A stretch of 64,000 nt of DNA. Origin: Sinohyriopsis cumingii (taxonomy: Eukaryota > Mollusca > Bivalvia > Unionida > Unionidae). The stretch spans positions 76,691,677-76,755,676 of the forward strand of contig CM068827.1 in the NCBI GenBank assembly GCA_028554795.2, given 5' to 3'. This document shows positions 24,780 to 37,896 of this stretch, piece after piece. The position numbers were made by a program, and so were the translations under genes. Position 1 is the first letter of the stretch; every line of letters starts with the position of its first letter. Below the pieces are notes generated by a model, which was not told the DNA's origin, made no database searches, and saw only the letters and a program-made list of their open reading frames with translations.

Positions 24780-25575
24780 TCCCACTGTTCCCAAATCAAC
24801 AGCAATGCTTCTTTTCTTTCAGATTTTATTTCAATAAATTATGCCAGTTTATAGTGATCTATAATAAAAACTTTCAAACCATATAATCCAGGTATATCCC
24901 CCTTTTTTTACATACATAGATGTAGTATTTGGCTAAAAGAAAGCAACAATAAAAAGATTGTCCATAAATTCCATCTCTATTTTGTATATCCTAATACAAC
25001 AGTTTTTGCACTTGGCACAGTATCTTTATTCACGTTATTCTGAATCACATGAATTACTTGATTCCACAGCTTGTTTATCACATTACATTCCCAAAACAAA
25101 TGCAGTACTGTTTCCGGGGCAACGCATGGGAACGTGGGCAGGTCGTGCATTTGATCCCGTATGAATCACAAAATTAAATAAAGATGTTCATCGGTCGGTA
25201 GTCTTCTATAAATATGTAATAGTTGTCTTTGCATACAGCCTATATGAAATAGGCGTACAAAATATGCAGTCATTGAATGTCTCCAACCAATGAAGATATA
25301 TTTATGATTGAGTTAATTCACCAGAGAGCAGTTAAAAGCTTGTTTCGGTATGACAGTCTAGTAAATCATTTACATGGTCTGGCTAGCCGTTGATCCCATG
25401 TGCCCAGATAAACTCTTGAAATAGGAAATATTTCTGTTTAAGTGCTGGTACATTTTCCTTTATTCGCATACAAGACTTAATGTAGCCGATATATTTGCTG
25501 GCAGTCCGTTAAGAAGATAATCCAAAGTCGGGCTTTCTACAGTGTATTCCCTTGGTAATTGAAATGGCACATAGA
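24780..25575 (-). pseudogene. LINE fragment, C-terminal zinc-finger-like (zf-RVT) region
   Basis: Translating the minus strand from about 25,570 gives a coherent but stop-riddled peptide. It runs through 'RRLPTDEHLY' and then 'ETVLHLFWECNVINKLW' near 25,140-25,070, and ends in 'AKYYIYVCKK' near 24,920. This is the pattern of the region after the RT domain in L1/Tx1-type LINEs, where a Cys-rich segment is followed by an HLFWEC motif. The first Cys pair is partly lost. The fragment is 5'-truncated, as is usual for LINEs. It probably does not belong with the 26.3-27.7 kb relic, whose RT motifs are of another type. Confidence 0.65.
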
Positions 25576-26339
25576 AAATGATTTAATATCACCAAGGCAT
25601 TATTACTCACTGTACACTGTTGCCGAAATACACACAGACAACAACACCCTGAGCTCATATTATCAAGAATAAACAGTTACCTTTAAATCCCTACCAAAAA
25701 TGCATAAATAAAACTCTTCTATCACCACCAAAATGAGAGAGGAAAAAATGTTCTAAAAATAGATTAGAACTACATTGGGTACTGAACTGGAAGTATTAAT
25801 TGTGAACCGATTCCATACAACAGGCTTTGCAAACATGTACATCGTCATAGCCTACTGCAGTTGTTTTCAAAAATAAGCATGCAAGATCAATTGGCTGTTG
25901 TTCTAGACCATGGTCATGTGACATACTAGCAGCGGTGATCATTAAAAATGGACACACTTGTGCAACGATTTTAATTCATAGATAATAACAACAATGAATC
26001 GTAAATTTCTAAAGTATGAAATTACTTAATAATAATTATTGTGAACCTAGTGAAGTCTATTGCATGCATCCAATGTACGGATAGTGTAATATTCGCACAC
26101 AACACAGTTAAAAACAGTCTCATGTATTGTTTCCATTACGACTGCCTGCTGAGAAATTTTTATCATTACTCCGCAAATCGTTCAGAGCAAATATGAACTA
26201 GATTTAATAGTGATATGTAGATTGAGTGATTTCTTTGCGTTTAGTAATTATGTGAAGCAAATTATATTGAATTTCTTAACCAAATCCTAACTGATTTCTT
26301 TAAAACGGCTGAATGTTACCTCCTAGACAGGTATGGGAC
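25576..26339. other. No recognised gene
   Basis: Lies between two minus-strand LINE relics. I could not follow any coding frame through it. Confidence 0.4.
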
Positions 26340-27690
26340 CTTATTTTTCCCGGAAAAGGGGGAAACCTTGGATTATTAACGTATAAATAGAATTAGCATC
26401 GGAAGCATTTTACTATTAATATTTTCACTTATTGATTCATGATCAAGTAAGCGCCTGTCAATACGGTCAAAACTATTTCATAGTCAATAGAAAGAGCTAA
26501 AAAAAAATTCCCACCTTTCGCTTCATCAGGTATGTACATATCAATGCACTTACGGTAAATATAATTGTCAACAGTGGAATATCAATTTCTAAACCAAGCT
26601 TACTCTTCGCCTAAGATAACATTGTCTTTGATCCAGTTATCTAGTCTCTCATTTAAAATGGATGTAAATATTTTGCTGGGGACGAGTAAAAGACTAATCC
26701 CTATATAAATTTCATGCATAGTTATATTCCCCATTTTGTGAATGGGAGACTTTAACTTTGAAAAATATCCAATACCAAATAATATACTGAACATTGATAT
26801 AAAGACAGGCACCGTAATATTTCCATCGTTTTAAAACAAAAATCACCTGGTGGTTCAGACTTTATAAAATATTTATTATATTTCTGATTCACTTATTTTA
26901 CCTATCAGATTTTCATGGACAATTTGTCTTGTTTCGTTTAATCTGAAATCTTGGTTCCTCTCATACTGTATATTAAACACATATGAAAAGTATTAAGTAT
27001 TCCATGCGTGGTGCTTGGACATTTTAAAAGTTTCCAGAAGCGTTTTGAGTCTTTATCTGAAAGTTCTATTTTCGTGATTTGCCTTTCCTTCTCTCTGCAT
27101 TGTTTGGGTTTATGTCTTGTGTTTTGTACATATTTCTATGGTATTTAGTTAAAGTAAAGTTATAAGCCATATTATTATTTCAGAACTTTCTAAGTGCATC
27201 ATTTGGAAGATATTTTGCTGCGTTAAGCCTGCAAAATACCAATGTTATTTGTTGATCGAAAATCTATCATTTTTTTGTTGACATCATTTTGATCTACTTT
27301 CATTGTCTGTGCTGATTGACATATGCTCTCCATGACAGAATGTAGAGCAGTTTCGAGCTGACTTTGTTCCATCACTGTTAATATAGTATTATATTTTTTT
27401 CTGATAGTACAGAGCGGACATTTTGGACAAGTATATTTCTTTCTGTTTCATTTCTTATATATATGGCTAAAATTAGGCAAGCGGGTTAATGATAAGTTAA
27501 GAAATGGATTATAGCCCCTGTGGGAACATTCATCGATATAGCAGCCAAAACAACTTGATCTAACCTCCACCTTTTTCTAATAGGACAAGTTTCAAGGGTA
27601 TTCTGAAAATGTACACAAATAGTCATAATAAAGTCGAATAACTCAGCATTAGAAACGATGCTAACCATGATTTTCTTCATGGATTCCAAT
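26340..27690 (-). pseudogene. LINE relic: linker and N-terminal half of RT
   Basis: On the minus strand, a basic linker ('REKERQITKIE' and 'DSKRFWKLLK', about 27,110-27,000) leads into an RT domain in a 70-codon ORF (26,600-26,812). That ORF shows 'SPIHKMGNIT', 'GISLLLVPSKIFTSILNERL' and 'DNVILGEE'. Further on are 'YSTVDN' (about 26,570) and 'ALSIDYE' (about 26,480), a worn motif A. These are the successive RT motifs 0 to A of a non-LTR retrotransposon. Motif C is not found. A 67-codon ORF at 27,486-27,689 may be upstream linker. Clade not assigned. Confidence 0.7.
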
Positions 27691-28170
27691 TATGGCAACG
27701 GTATGAAGAAATCACTAAGCATTAATTCGATGAACAACACAAATGCATACAGGTTAAACACGTTATAACGCGATTCTGCTTATAACGCAATGGCAACATG
27801 GCTTCCATTTTTATTTATTTAAGGTGACCTCTCTTTTTAACATACTAAATGCATGCTCTCAGAAAAGCCGATTATTCTTATCTCTAGCAGATTTTTAATC
27901 CCAGCACTGTTTTTAATGTTGTGTTAACTTCACCATGTACTGTTTCCGCCATATTGGCATGTATACAAAGATTAGACACCTAGGTGTGGAACTTTGTTGT
28001 TTTATAGACAGTCAAGATGAGTAATTTCCTTTTAAAGCAAATATTATATAAATAAAAAAGAAGTACTGTCCATTGTATTTGTTATGTCAGAATCTCAACG
28101 ATGCGTACACAGGCATTGCTATAACAGCTTTGTTCGTTACGGATGTAGCTAAATATTATTTTACCTCACA

Positions 28171-28173
<3 letters not shown>
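27691..28173. other. No recognised gene
   Basis: AT-rich, nothing recognisable. Confidence 0.5.

Positions 28174-28251
<78 letters not shown>
28174..28251. repeat. (CT)n/(CA)n compound microsatellite
   Basis: A CT run of about 33 units is followed by about six CA units. Confidence 0.97.
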
Positions 28252-28257
28252 GGGATG

Positions 28258-28457
28258 TGTCAGATAGGCCAGGTAGGAACGTTCAGTAATCTATACCAAG
28301 ACTCAAATAAATATGTTTACTTCGATTAATAATGTCCATTAATAATGATCCTAACATTTGGACCAACTTAAGTCCAATAAACAATATTATATTACAATAG
28401 CATACAACAAAATACACAATTCAACAAACAAACAAATAATGCAAAATAAATATACAT
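28258..28457 (-). mobile_element. LTR-A fragment (right part)
   Basis: The sequence 'ggtaggaacgttcag ... ccaagactcaaataa ... ttaataatg' aligns with 12,552-12,640 inside LTR-A copy 1. The right end 'aatatacataaca' matches the ends of the 16.9- and 62-kb copies. Only about 200 bp remain. The left side is cut off at the CT/CA microsatellite. Confidence 0.45.
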
Positions 28458-28539
28458 AACAATATCCAATTGGTCACTTCCTACAAATATTTATGTTTTC
28501 GATAAATATGCTATATTTGACCAACAATGTGCAGAATGC

Positions 28540-28878
28540 TAATTAACGGTACAAGTGATGTGATTTGAATTTTTAACGTAGCTTTATCGCTTCGATGTCT
28601 GCAATGTGGCAGTTTATAGTGATGTCTAGCACTGGGGCATCATGCCGCAGACATGTAGCATGATGTCCCACCCAGACACATTATCCTGACACCGGGCCGA
28701 CCAGTCCTAACACTAACCTCTTAATGCTTCTTAATGCTGAGCGCCAAGCGAGGCAGCTGTTAGTACCGTTTTTGTAAGTCTTTGGTATGACTCGGCCGGG
28801 GATCGAACCCACGACCTCCCGCATCCGAGGCGGACGCTCTAACCACTAGGCCACCGGAGCGGTTAATTAACGGTACAA
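28540..28878 (-). mobile_element. SINE-2, complete, with 15-bp target duplication
   Basis: A minus-strand SINE fills 28,555-28,863. At its right end is a tRNA-like head (about 28,785-28,863) with box A-like 'tggcctagtggtt' and box B 'ggttcgatccc' on the minus strand. The anticodon-arm region resembles tRNA-Pro (CGG). A central domain follows ('cattatcctgacaccgggcc', 'gggcatcatgccgc'). A perfect 15-bp duplication, 'taattaacggtacaa', lies at 28,540-28,554 and 28,864-28,878. The central region resembles a domain widespread in mollusc SINEs. The head is part of a SINE, not a tRNA gene. Confidence 0.93.
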
Positions 28879-29180
28879 AGGCCTTGAAGTAATAACATAT
28901 CACAAAAGTGGTTTTCGATATTTTTATTCTAACTCCTAGTAAAAGCATATTTTTCTTATAATATCCCAATCATTTTCCAAACATTATTGGAAACAATTGT
29001 TAAATGATTTAATTTAAAATAAAAAGACATCAACTTGGTCTTCCAAGTACAAATTTTTTCGCCTGACTATCAATTTTTAGACAATTCTTCATTTGCTACA
29101 TTTGTATTTAATACTTGTATTCAATTTTCTTTCTTAGCAGTATGTCACATATCTTTTTCTCAAATAAGATCTGTGTAAAG
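28879..29180. other. No recognised gene
   Basis: AT-rich, nothing recognisable. Confidence 0.5.
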
Positions 29181-29485
29181 AAAAGCTTCGTGAGAGCTTC
29201 TTTCTGTGATTTATTATGTATTAGAGGCATTTTGATATTTTCTTACCAGGATTTATTCTGTTTTAAAGGATTGTTGATAGCATCTTCCCACGACTTTTGT
29301 GTACTAAGAGCTTTTTTTGATAGCATCTTTCCGTGAGTTATTGTTTACCAAAGGCGTTTTGGTAGCATCGTTCCATGATTTATGGTATACTAAAGGCTTC
29401 CGGAATGCATCTTTTCATCATTTATGTTGTAGTAAATGAACTTAGATTGAATCGTTGCATGATTTTTGAAGCATAGGTAATAAGA
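29181..29485. repeat. Worn minisatellite, about seven 42-43 bp units
   Basis: Degenerate units share 'agcatctttccatgattta' variants and then 'tactaaaggctttttgat' variants. Neighbouring units match at about 65-75%. An ORF of 73 codons reads through three of them but ends, and the repeat continues beyond its stop. Confidence 0.75.
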
Positions 29486-31909
29486 AGTGTCTCAAGAAAG
29501 CATTCAGTGACCCGAGTGACCCGAGTGACCGGAGATTGGTGGGCGCTGATTGCTTGATTAACCAACCTGGAACACTGACGGCTTGATTGACCAGTGTGAC
29601 TGGTAGCCGAGTGTGCTGTTGAAGGAATGTGTAACTCCATACATGTAATCTTTTAGCCGTGGGCTAATTTTTGCGGCTTATAAAACCCAGTGTGTTTTTG
29701 GGACTGTAAAGATAATTTGTATATCTGTCTCCTTTGTTTACATAATTTTACCATTTGAGTGAACACATTTTGCTATATGAGTAAAATACTACATTTGTTT
29801 AACTATCTGAGTAACACATCAATATGTTCGTTGTGAAATCACTTAATTCAAGACCTAGAGCCGAACAAAACTGCATACATGACGTTCACTAAGTTTGCTA
29901 CTGTCTCTTCCTATATAATGAGTCCCACATACATTTTAATGCCACCTGATTCAGTTCAAAGGAAGACTATCTTTATAAATTCATCCATTTCGAAACAACG
30001 TCTCTCCACTCTGTAATTCAATTCACGTCAAGACTATTTCATTAATGGTTCTATTTCAGAATTGCACTTAATACCAAAGTTTCGCAGAACCAAAATTAGA
30101 AAATGATATTTCCCCCACGTGAATTGCCATGCTTGATGCCGAATGAGCCATCTATCTAGGTCAATGACAATGTAATTACTACTCTCTGTTGATATAGAAA
30201 TTGACACATTTGATGAGATGTTACCATAGCATTCTAGAATTGGCCTTTTGCCAGCACCTTTTGCAGTCTTTGCGCCCTAAAAGCAACAATTATTCGTCGT
30301 AGGACTGTTTAAATATAACGTAGCAAGTTTGTTAAGTGAAAGTGAATGAAGACTGTGGTTTGATTTAGTTTACAAACTTCTGTTGGTCGAGTGAGATACA
30401 TTTGTATTCGAATAGGTTTTATAGGTTCAGCTATAAAACGTGGCAGTACATTATAATCAATAAATAATGATCCCTCTTAGAGTTTACGTAGCACTTTAAA
30501 CTGATAAGAAGATTAGGAAGGTTTATTAATTTTCTACAAAGCTCTATATAAATTCAGCTGTTTCCATTGTCTCAAAGCAGGCGGCGATTTCAAGTAAGTA
30601 GTACCATGGTCTTTCATCATTATTTTCCTGTCAGTTTGATGAAGGATCCCTGCCATTAAAACATAAGCACAGAAAACAGCAAAAAACAAAGAAAGACAAA
30701 ATGGAAACAATAACAAAATATTACATTTAATGTAAAAATGAACATTTTAATATAACTTAGTTGGGCGTTGATATAGCAGGGAACAGTCAGTAGTTTCATC
30801 TCCTTTTACATATAATCTCAACCGGCAGAATGCATGAGACAAATATCACTGCTCTTGCGTTACAAATCTTACATTGCAAGATTGTGTGTTTCATTTTCTG
30901 TTTTAAAATATAACAATAACTGAAAAATCAATAAATGATTCATTCTGTCTGAGTTTGCTCGACCATGGATCAAAGTGAATCCTTCAGAGTTGTTAGCTGA
31001 TTTCCTAAATGGCTTTATATATTTGTCTGTATAATTTAGCTGTATTTTAACAGTCAATAAATTGTCGAATATTCCAAATTATGATACTCCTCAAGTTACT
31101 GAATGAAATAATTGTGATTGTTGTTACTGTAAATAATTCATTACAATATCCATTTAATTAATATTTAATAGTTTTTTCTTCAGATTACATTTACAGCGTG
31201 CATATTTATACGCTTTATTTGTGCCGTATGACGCCAAAATTTATATCGAATTCATGATTTTGAGAATAGGTACAATTTAATCTTTTTCTGTACACTATGG
31301 TGGAGCAGGCAAATCGAGTGCATGAGTTTCATTTGTTATATCACGTCATTGTTAAGCTCACTTCACACCTATCTGTTTATTAGCTTGCATTGATTTTATG
31401 GTAATGAAGCGATTTGTAAAATTTCATTAACGTCGTATCACTAATTTTGCTAATGACATAATGATATATTTCATTTTTTATGTCAAGGATTGGTTTATAA
31501 ATTACTTATACCTTTTTGAACTGAAATATAAAGTTTAGTCCGCTTGAGATAATACTCAGCTGCCATCACTGGTATTGCTACTCATGTTAAAATAGACAAA
31601 AGACGTTTACATCTAGGTAAGTTCCAGGCATTCCATGTTTGTCTTATGTCAGCATGTGGTGTAGTGTCTGCAGTTTAAAATTAGCAATATCACTAGCAGT
31701 AAGATACAATACAATTGTTGTGCAGTGAATATAAAAATAGTGCTTTTCAAACGCTGGGATATAAACACTTTTATTAACGTTCAAACGTGCTTCCCATTAG
31801 ATAAATGTGTCTTGCTTATAACATATAGCGATAAACGAAAATCAATAGATACTGATCCCACTTGGAACTGACCTAACATCAAAACACATCTGAAACTTCG
31901 TGATGTCTG
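29486..31909. other. No recognised gene over 2.4 kb
   Basis: A short 'gacccgagt' triplication lies near 29,507-29,530. The rest is AT-rich with chance ORFs of up to 72 codons. Confidence 0.5.
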
Positions 31910-34900
31910 TTGTTCTGTTAGTCCTGTATTGGGGTGTACGGGAGTGTATTGGCGGGGTAGCACCTCTATTGGGGGAACAGTCGTGCCTCCTTTGGGGTAG
32001 CTAGCGCACCTTTGGTCTCCACATGTACCAATTCTCATATGTGGATCCAGGAAGCTGTAACATGTTCAACAACCACACCCCAGTAATTTGCTTTGACTGG
32101 CGGGATAAACCAGATGAGGGTAGCCGAAGGGTTTTAAACCTTTGGTGTGTCAGGACTTGCCTACCCATGCATATGAAGACTGCATTCGACAGACTGCACG
32201 GATGAAACCAATACTAGTTCAACGGGCAGAAAGGGTATTCCCAGCAACCCGCTGCAGAGTGCTAAGAGCAGGACGAGGTAGTACTAGACACCCAATGCAT
32301 CCGATTCCATCTCCAGCCGTCTTGACATTGTCTTGCCACTGGATCCAAATGGTTTTGGACGAGAGAGTGAGGTCAACGCGCAAGTCACTCTGTCATCCTT
32401 CTCCCCCAAAGTCATGTGGCAACGGCCGAGCGACGTAGGGCAGATGTGGGTACACTGACAGCCGTAGCCGAAAATCTGGACACAGGCGGCTCAGGCCATA
32501 TGCTCGTTCTTCACAGACACGGAGCAGCAGTTTAGTTCGGCTTCCTCCTGAGCGACTGTTCACCTCTATGGCATGTGGAAGGAGCAAGAAAAGGTGCCCT
32601 AAAAATTGCCTGCTCCATCTTTCCCTAGCCAGCTAATTGCGGCTGGAGGGGACCCTACACCAGCGGTGGAATCACTACAGAGAAAAAGATGAAAATTGTT
32701 CCTCACATCCTGGAACGTGAGCACACTTTTGGACAGAAGTGATGCTGACAGACCTCAGAGGAGAACTGTCCTGATTGGCAGGGACCTAGTCAGATACAGC
32801 ATCGATATTGCAGCCTAGATTGAAACCCGCCGTTTAGGAGAGTTCACACTTTGTAAAATGGGCAATGGCTACACCTTCTTTTGTTGCGGAAAAGGAACTG
32901 AGGAGCCACATGAGGTTGAAGTATGTGTTGCAGCTAAGTCAGATTTTGTTAACTAGCTATTTGGACTTCCAAAGGGTGTGAACGACAGGCTTATGACTAT
33001 GAAACTCCCACTATCGAATGGGAGAAAGGAATTCACAATTATCAGTGCGTATGCTACAACCATGGCCGATCCAGATGAAACAAAGGACAAAGTTAATGAA
33101 GAACTCCACTCTATCAAAACCTCTGTTTCAAAATCTGACAGGCTCATCATCCCTGCTGACCTCAATGCAAGAGTCGGCTCTGACAACATCTCCTGGGTAG
33201 GGGTCATTTGAAAGTATGGCGTCAGCCGCTGAAAGAGCAAGGGTCTTTTATTGCTTCAGACCTGCGCAGAGCATGAGCTGCTCATCACCAACACAGTCTT
33301 CCACATCCCTATCCACAACAGGACGACATGGATGCATCCCCGATCTATGCAATGGCGTCTCATTGACTACGTGATAGTCAGGAAGAAGGACAGGCAGGAT
33401 GTACGGGTGACCAAGTCCATATGTGGTTCAGAATGTCTGACTGACTAGCGCATTGTAATCTCCAAGCTAAACATCAGTATCCAACCTAAACGGCTCAAAG
33501 CAAGAAGATTCCAAAACGGCTGAACATCGCCAAGCTGAAGAACTCGAACTCCAAATCGACAGTTGTCAGCACTCTAGAAAACCATCTTCAGTCCAAGTAT
33601 CTGGACACCCAGAATGTGGAGAAAGCCTGGGCGTCCCTTAGATAGCTGGTCTAAAACACCGGCACAGAGATCTTATGGCCTTTCCCAAAAAACACAAGGG
33701 ATGATTTGATGAGAATGGCGAAAACGTCAGGCAGCTGTTGGATGAAAAACATCGCCTCCACAAAGCATACCGAAATTACCCAAAGTCCACTTTAAAGAAA
33801 GATGCCTTTAATAACATAGGCAGGACTGTTCAACAGAAACTTCGGCAGATGCAGGACTCCTGGCTGAGTAACAAAGCAGATGAGATCCAAAGCCGCGTAA
33901 TCAACCATGATATGAAGAGGTTTTATGATGCGCTGAATAAAGTCTATGGCCCATCACCATCAGGATCATCCTATCTCCTCAGTGCGAATGGGAACACACT
34001 GATCACAGACAAAGAGAAGATCCTCGAAAAGTGGGCTGAGCACTTCAACTGTGTCCTCAACTGTGTCCCTCAATGATGAAACCATCGATCGGCTGCCCAA
34101 GGTGCCAGTCAATGAATCAATGGATGACCGACCAACCATGTTAGAGACCCAGAAAACAATGCGTCTGCTCTCTTGTGACAAGACTCCTGGCTCAAACTTA
34201 ATCTCAGCAGAGATATACAAGGAAAGCTCCATCAGTTATTTCACCTCATGTGGCAAAAAGAGACGATCCCACAGGAATTCAAGGATCCTACTCTTATACA
34301 CCTGCAGAAGCGCAAAGAAAATCTTCAAGCTTGTGACAACTACCGAGATATCTCTTTGTTCTCCATCTCAAGCAATATACTCGTCAGAATTCTCCTCAAC
34401 CGTCTCACATCACACATTGACCATGGACTCCTACCAGAAAGCCATTGTGGATTCCGAAAGGAGCGCGGAACCATCAACATGATTTTTGCTGCTAGGCAGT
34501 TGCAAGAGAAAATCCAAGAGCAGAATACTGACCTTTTGGCTACCGATGTCTATTTGACCCAGGGCGTCGACACTGTTAGAAGAGAGGGCATGTGGAAGAT
34601 CATGGCCAAGTACGGATGCCCAAGGACATTTATTGCCATGATGCAGCAATTCCACGATGGTATGGAAGCTAGAGTCCGGAACAATGGTGAGACATCAGAT
34701 CCCTTTTCTGTCTCAAACTGAGTGAAGCAGGGCTGTGTACTGGCGCCAACACTTTTCAGTCTTATGTTCTCAGCCATGCTCACTGATGCCTTCAGAGATG
34801 GTGAGGTGGGAATCAGCATCAGATACCAAATTGATGGCAAACTGTTCAACCTCAAGAGGCCCAAGCAAACACTAAGGTCACAACAGACATCACCAGAGAC

Positions 34901-35575
34901 TTTATATTTGCTGATGACTGCGCCCTGAACACTGGCTCTGAAGCTGACATGCAAAGCAGCGTCGACAAGTTATCTGATGCTTGCATAAATTTTGATAGAT
35001 GACGAAGTTAATGGCAGGATTGCAAAGGCCAGCGCAGCATTCAGCAGACTACAGGAGAGGCATTAGTCTTCAGACAATGTTGAAGGTGTACAGAGCGATA
35101 GTACTCCGTGTGTTATTATACGCCTTCGAAAATCGAACGTTGTACCAGCGCCATGCAAAGAAGTTGAACCACTTCCACACTACCTGCCTCAGAAGACTCC
35201 TAAATATCAGGTGGCAAGACAGGATCCCAGATACTTATGTCCTTACCCAAGGAAGCCTTCCCAGCATCTTCACCATCTTGATTCAATCACAGTTGCAATG
35301 GGCAGGCCACGAAGCTTGCATACCAGACCGCCGGCTTCCCCAAAAACTCTTTTATGGCGAGTTTGAACAAGGAAAACGCAACAAAATGGGCCAGAGAAGA
35401 TGATGCAAGGAAACCATGAAGACGTCATTGAAGAACTTTGGCATTGAACAGGGTAGTGTGACACTCTTACATCATAAAGGCGATGAAGCTTGCAAGGCCA
35501 ACAGGTCAGCCGCGGAATAACAACGGAGGCAGGCCAGGAAATTCCGAGCCAATAACACCACGATTGGCGTTTAAA
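31910..35575 (+). pseudogene. Dead LINE with APE endonuclease and reverse transcriptase
   Basis: A GC-richer island encodes one non-LTR retrotransposon in at least three frames. 31,910-32,690 looks like leader. The endonuclease runs from about 32,695 to 33,480: 'IISAYA' (33,040), 'ADLNARVGSD' (33,155, first residue differing from the usual G) and 'DYVIVRKKDRQDVRV' (33,367). The catalytic His of the terminal S/T-D-H motif is a stop codon (about 33,447). A linker follows. The RT core lies at 34,250-34,930, with 'CGFRKERGT', a damaged motif A ('YLTQGVDTV'), an in-frame stop at 34,719, then 'VKQGCVLAPTLF' and 'FADD' at 34,907 in another frame. The C-terminal part (34,999-35,403) keeps 'YQRHAKKLNHFHTTCLRRLL'. 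The tail seems shortened before any zinc finger. Antisense ORFs here are shadows. Confidence 0.88.
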
Positions 35576-37896
35576 TGGTACCTTAACTAAAGTGACAATC
35601 AATCCAATGGTCGTCTTAGTCGTACTTGCTGTTTCAGATTTCATAATATTGAATGCGATTAAAAAACAAAACATAGACAAATTATTTCAATTATACTTAA
35701 TTTTCGTCTCTTGCATACATTATCTCGTCTATCCCTGATTATATTACAAGCACGTATTGCTTGGTCTAGATGAACGCTGTATACTCGTATATCTTCAAAT
35801 CGTCTTAAGTGATCTGAATAGATGCCACTTCTTCAACCTAAATCTGTGCCAATCTATTTTTTGTTGAGATATATATTTTCATCTGAACGAAATGGATATG
35901 TGTAATGTGAGGGGGCAAATTTCTGTCGATCTACGAAAGGCACATTAGTTTGGGACAGAGAACAATTAATTAGATTTATGGGGACAGGTTCTTGTTAAAT
36001 CTCTATACTGCAGTGATTCCAAATGTCTGATCGGTAGTGATAGAGATTTTTAAATTGAGCATTCGTTTACTTAACCGCGAGACGGACTATTAGAGACACG
36101 GGTAACTTCCATTTCATAGTGGCACTGTCAAACTTGAAAAATTCCAGAAACAGTTATTCGAAGACCTAGGTGAAGTTGACCCCAATTTTGGCGCCCAGAG
36201 GAAAAGTCGGTACATATATATCATCCTGATTGGTTATGCTAAATAGGGGCGTGTTTCCCACACTAAATTTCCTAGCTGTAAATATTCCCCCCATCGAAAA
36301 ATCTAATTAGTGTAAGCTTTGCTGCAAGAGTAAAGGGAAATGGGAATCCGAGAGTCAGTTTGGAAGAAATTCTCTTGTAAAACATTTGTCCAAGGGCCCG
36401 TATGTCTGGAAGGTCGATGGACACAAATTTGGCGGAATAACGAACAACGCTTGAAAGCACAAAAGGTATTTGCGTCAAATTCATGAGATTCGTTGATGCC
36501 AATATAATATTTTGCTTGACTTATTTAATAATATGTGCGTGAATTTAGTTGTTTAAATTCGTTGATTAATTCTCTTGATATAAGTATAACTGTGTTTAGT
36601 TTATATATATTTGAATTCGTACAATAATCTTCTTTATATAAAGTTGTCGAATTGTTTGAATTTGTCGTCTTGTTTGTACAGGAATTAGGGTCTAAGAGTT
36701 TCATGCATTACTTTAGTTAATATGAGTTACGAGAAGCCGTGTGAATTCTCCGATCTTAAGTAATTTCATGTATGCTAAAGACTTGAATGTGTGTATTCCC
36801 TGAACTTAACGTAAAGCCAGGTAGTGAATTTCATTCATTCATTTGTGTAATTGAGACGCGAGCGGAACTTCTAAATCTCATGTGTTAATGCGAAGTGATG
36901 AATTATTAATTAAGAAGTACGTTAATCTTATGAAACTAGATTTGTTTTGGTCTACCATGCTTGACCCGATTAAACTGACTTTGGTATCTGTTTCAATACC
37001 GATAGTAAGATTTGATAACGAGAGGGGAGTAATGATCTATCCCCAGTAGAATAACCGATGGAAAAGTTAGGTTTTTCTCTGTTTGTTTTCAAAGGGGAAA
37101 ATAGCTCTTCAGACGTATCCGCAGACGTATCCTCAGATGTACCTACGCACTGATGTATCCAAGTATATGTGCATCTACATGCTTGTATATCCACCTACAC
37201 ATACAAAGTTTGAGGGCCGAACGGAGGTGAAGCAAAAGGTAGGTTGGAGAGAAAAAGGAAAAAGAAGGAAAAGGAAATGCGAAAGGACAGACAACAGCTA
37301 CAATGGAATTGGAGTGAACTAGAGCTAAGCAGGTTATGCAATTGTACAAGGCAATGACTCGATTGTTCACTCGATCGTATGATGAACTAATTCGATCAGT
37401 AAAACAGATCAGCTATTTTTATAATTTTTGTGTTTTGAAATTCGGTGAAAGGTTTATTCCAAAAAGAAGCGTATATTCCTAATGTATTGTATTAACACCA
37501 TTCTTTATGTAGTTGATTATATTTTGATTATTAATGTACGGGGGCTCGATTCGTTCTGTTCTATATATCTGCTCTGATCTCTATTTCTTCTACCTATAAG
37601 TTTACTCGATCCAGGCAATAACACCGAGGGCGATCATTTCCTAGATAACGATAACCGATAAATTATTTGTTTACATCTTTATCAAATTGATCCAATATGA
37701 TCACAATATAATTAAAAGCTTTTCTTTTTTAAATCGAGCTTTCAATCTATAAAATACCTTTCTTTTCCTTTAGCACAGAAACATTTGTTTAGTTTAGATT
37801 TGTTTTGGTTTCTTTTTGTTCTCCGTTAAAAGACGAACAGTTGAAAATGAGTTAAAGTATCCGAATAAGACAAGAAAAATGATCTTCCGAGATCTT
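35576..37896. other. No recognised gene over 2.3 kb
   Basis: AT-rich. Minus-strand ORFs of 74-76 codons (36,272-36,502, 36,970-37,194) and a 79-codon plus-strand ORF at 37,083 are not recognisable. Confidence 0.5.

Noticed and set aside
28785-28863. tRNA-Pro-like gene
   Set aside because: It is the head of a complete SINE-2 bounded by a perfect 15-bp target duplication.
34550-35680. 134-136 codon minus-strand ORFs
   Set aside because: Shadows of the plus-strand LINE at 31.9-35.6 kb, favoured by its higher GC content.
36272-36502. 76-codon minus-strand ORF as a host exon
   Set aside because: Balanced composition but no splice context or family that I can name.
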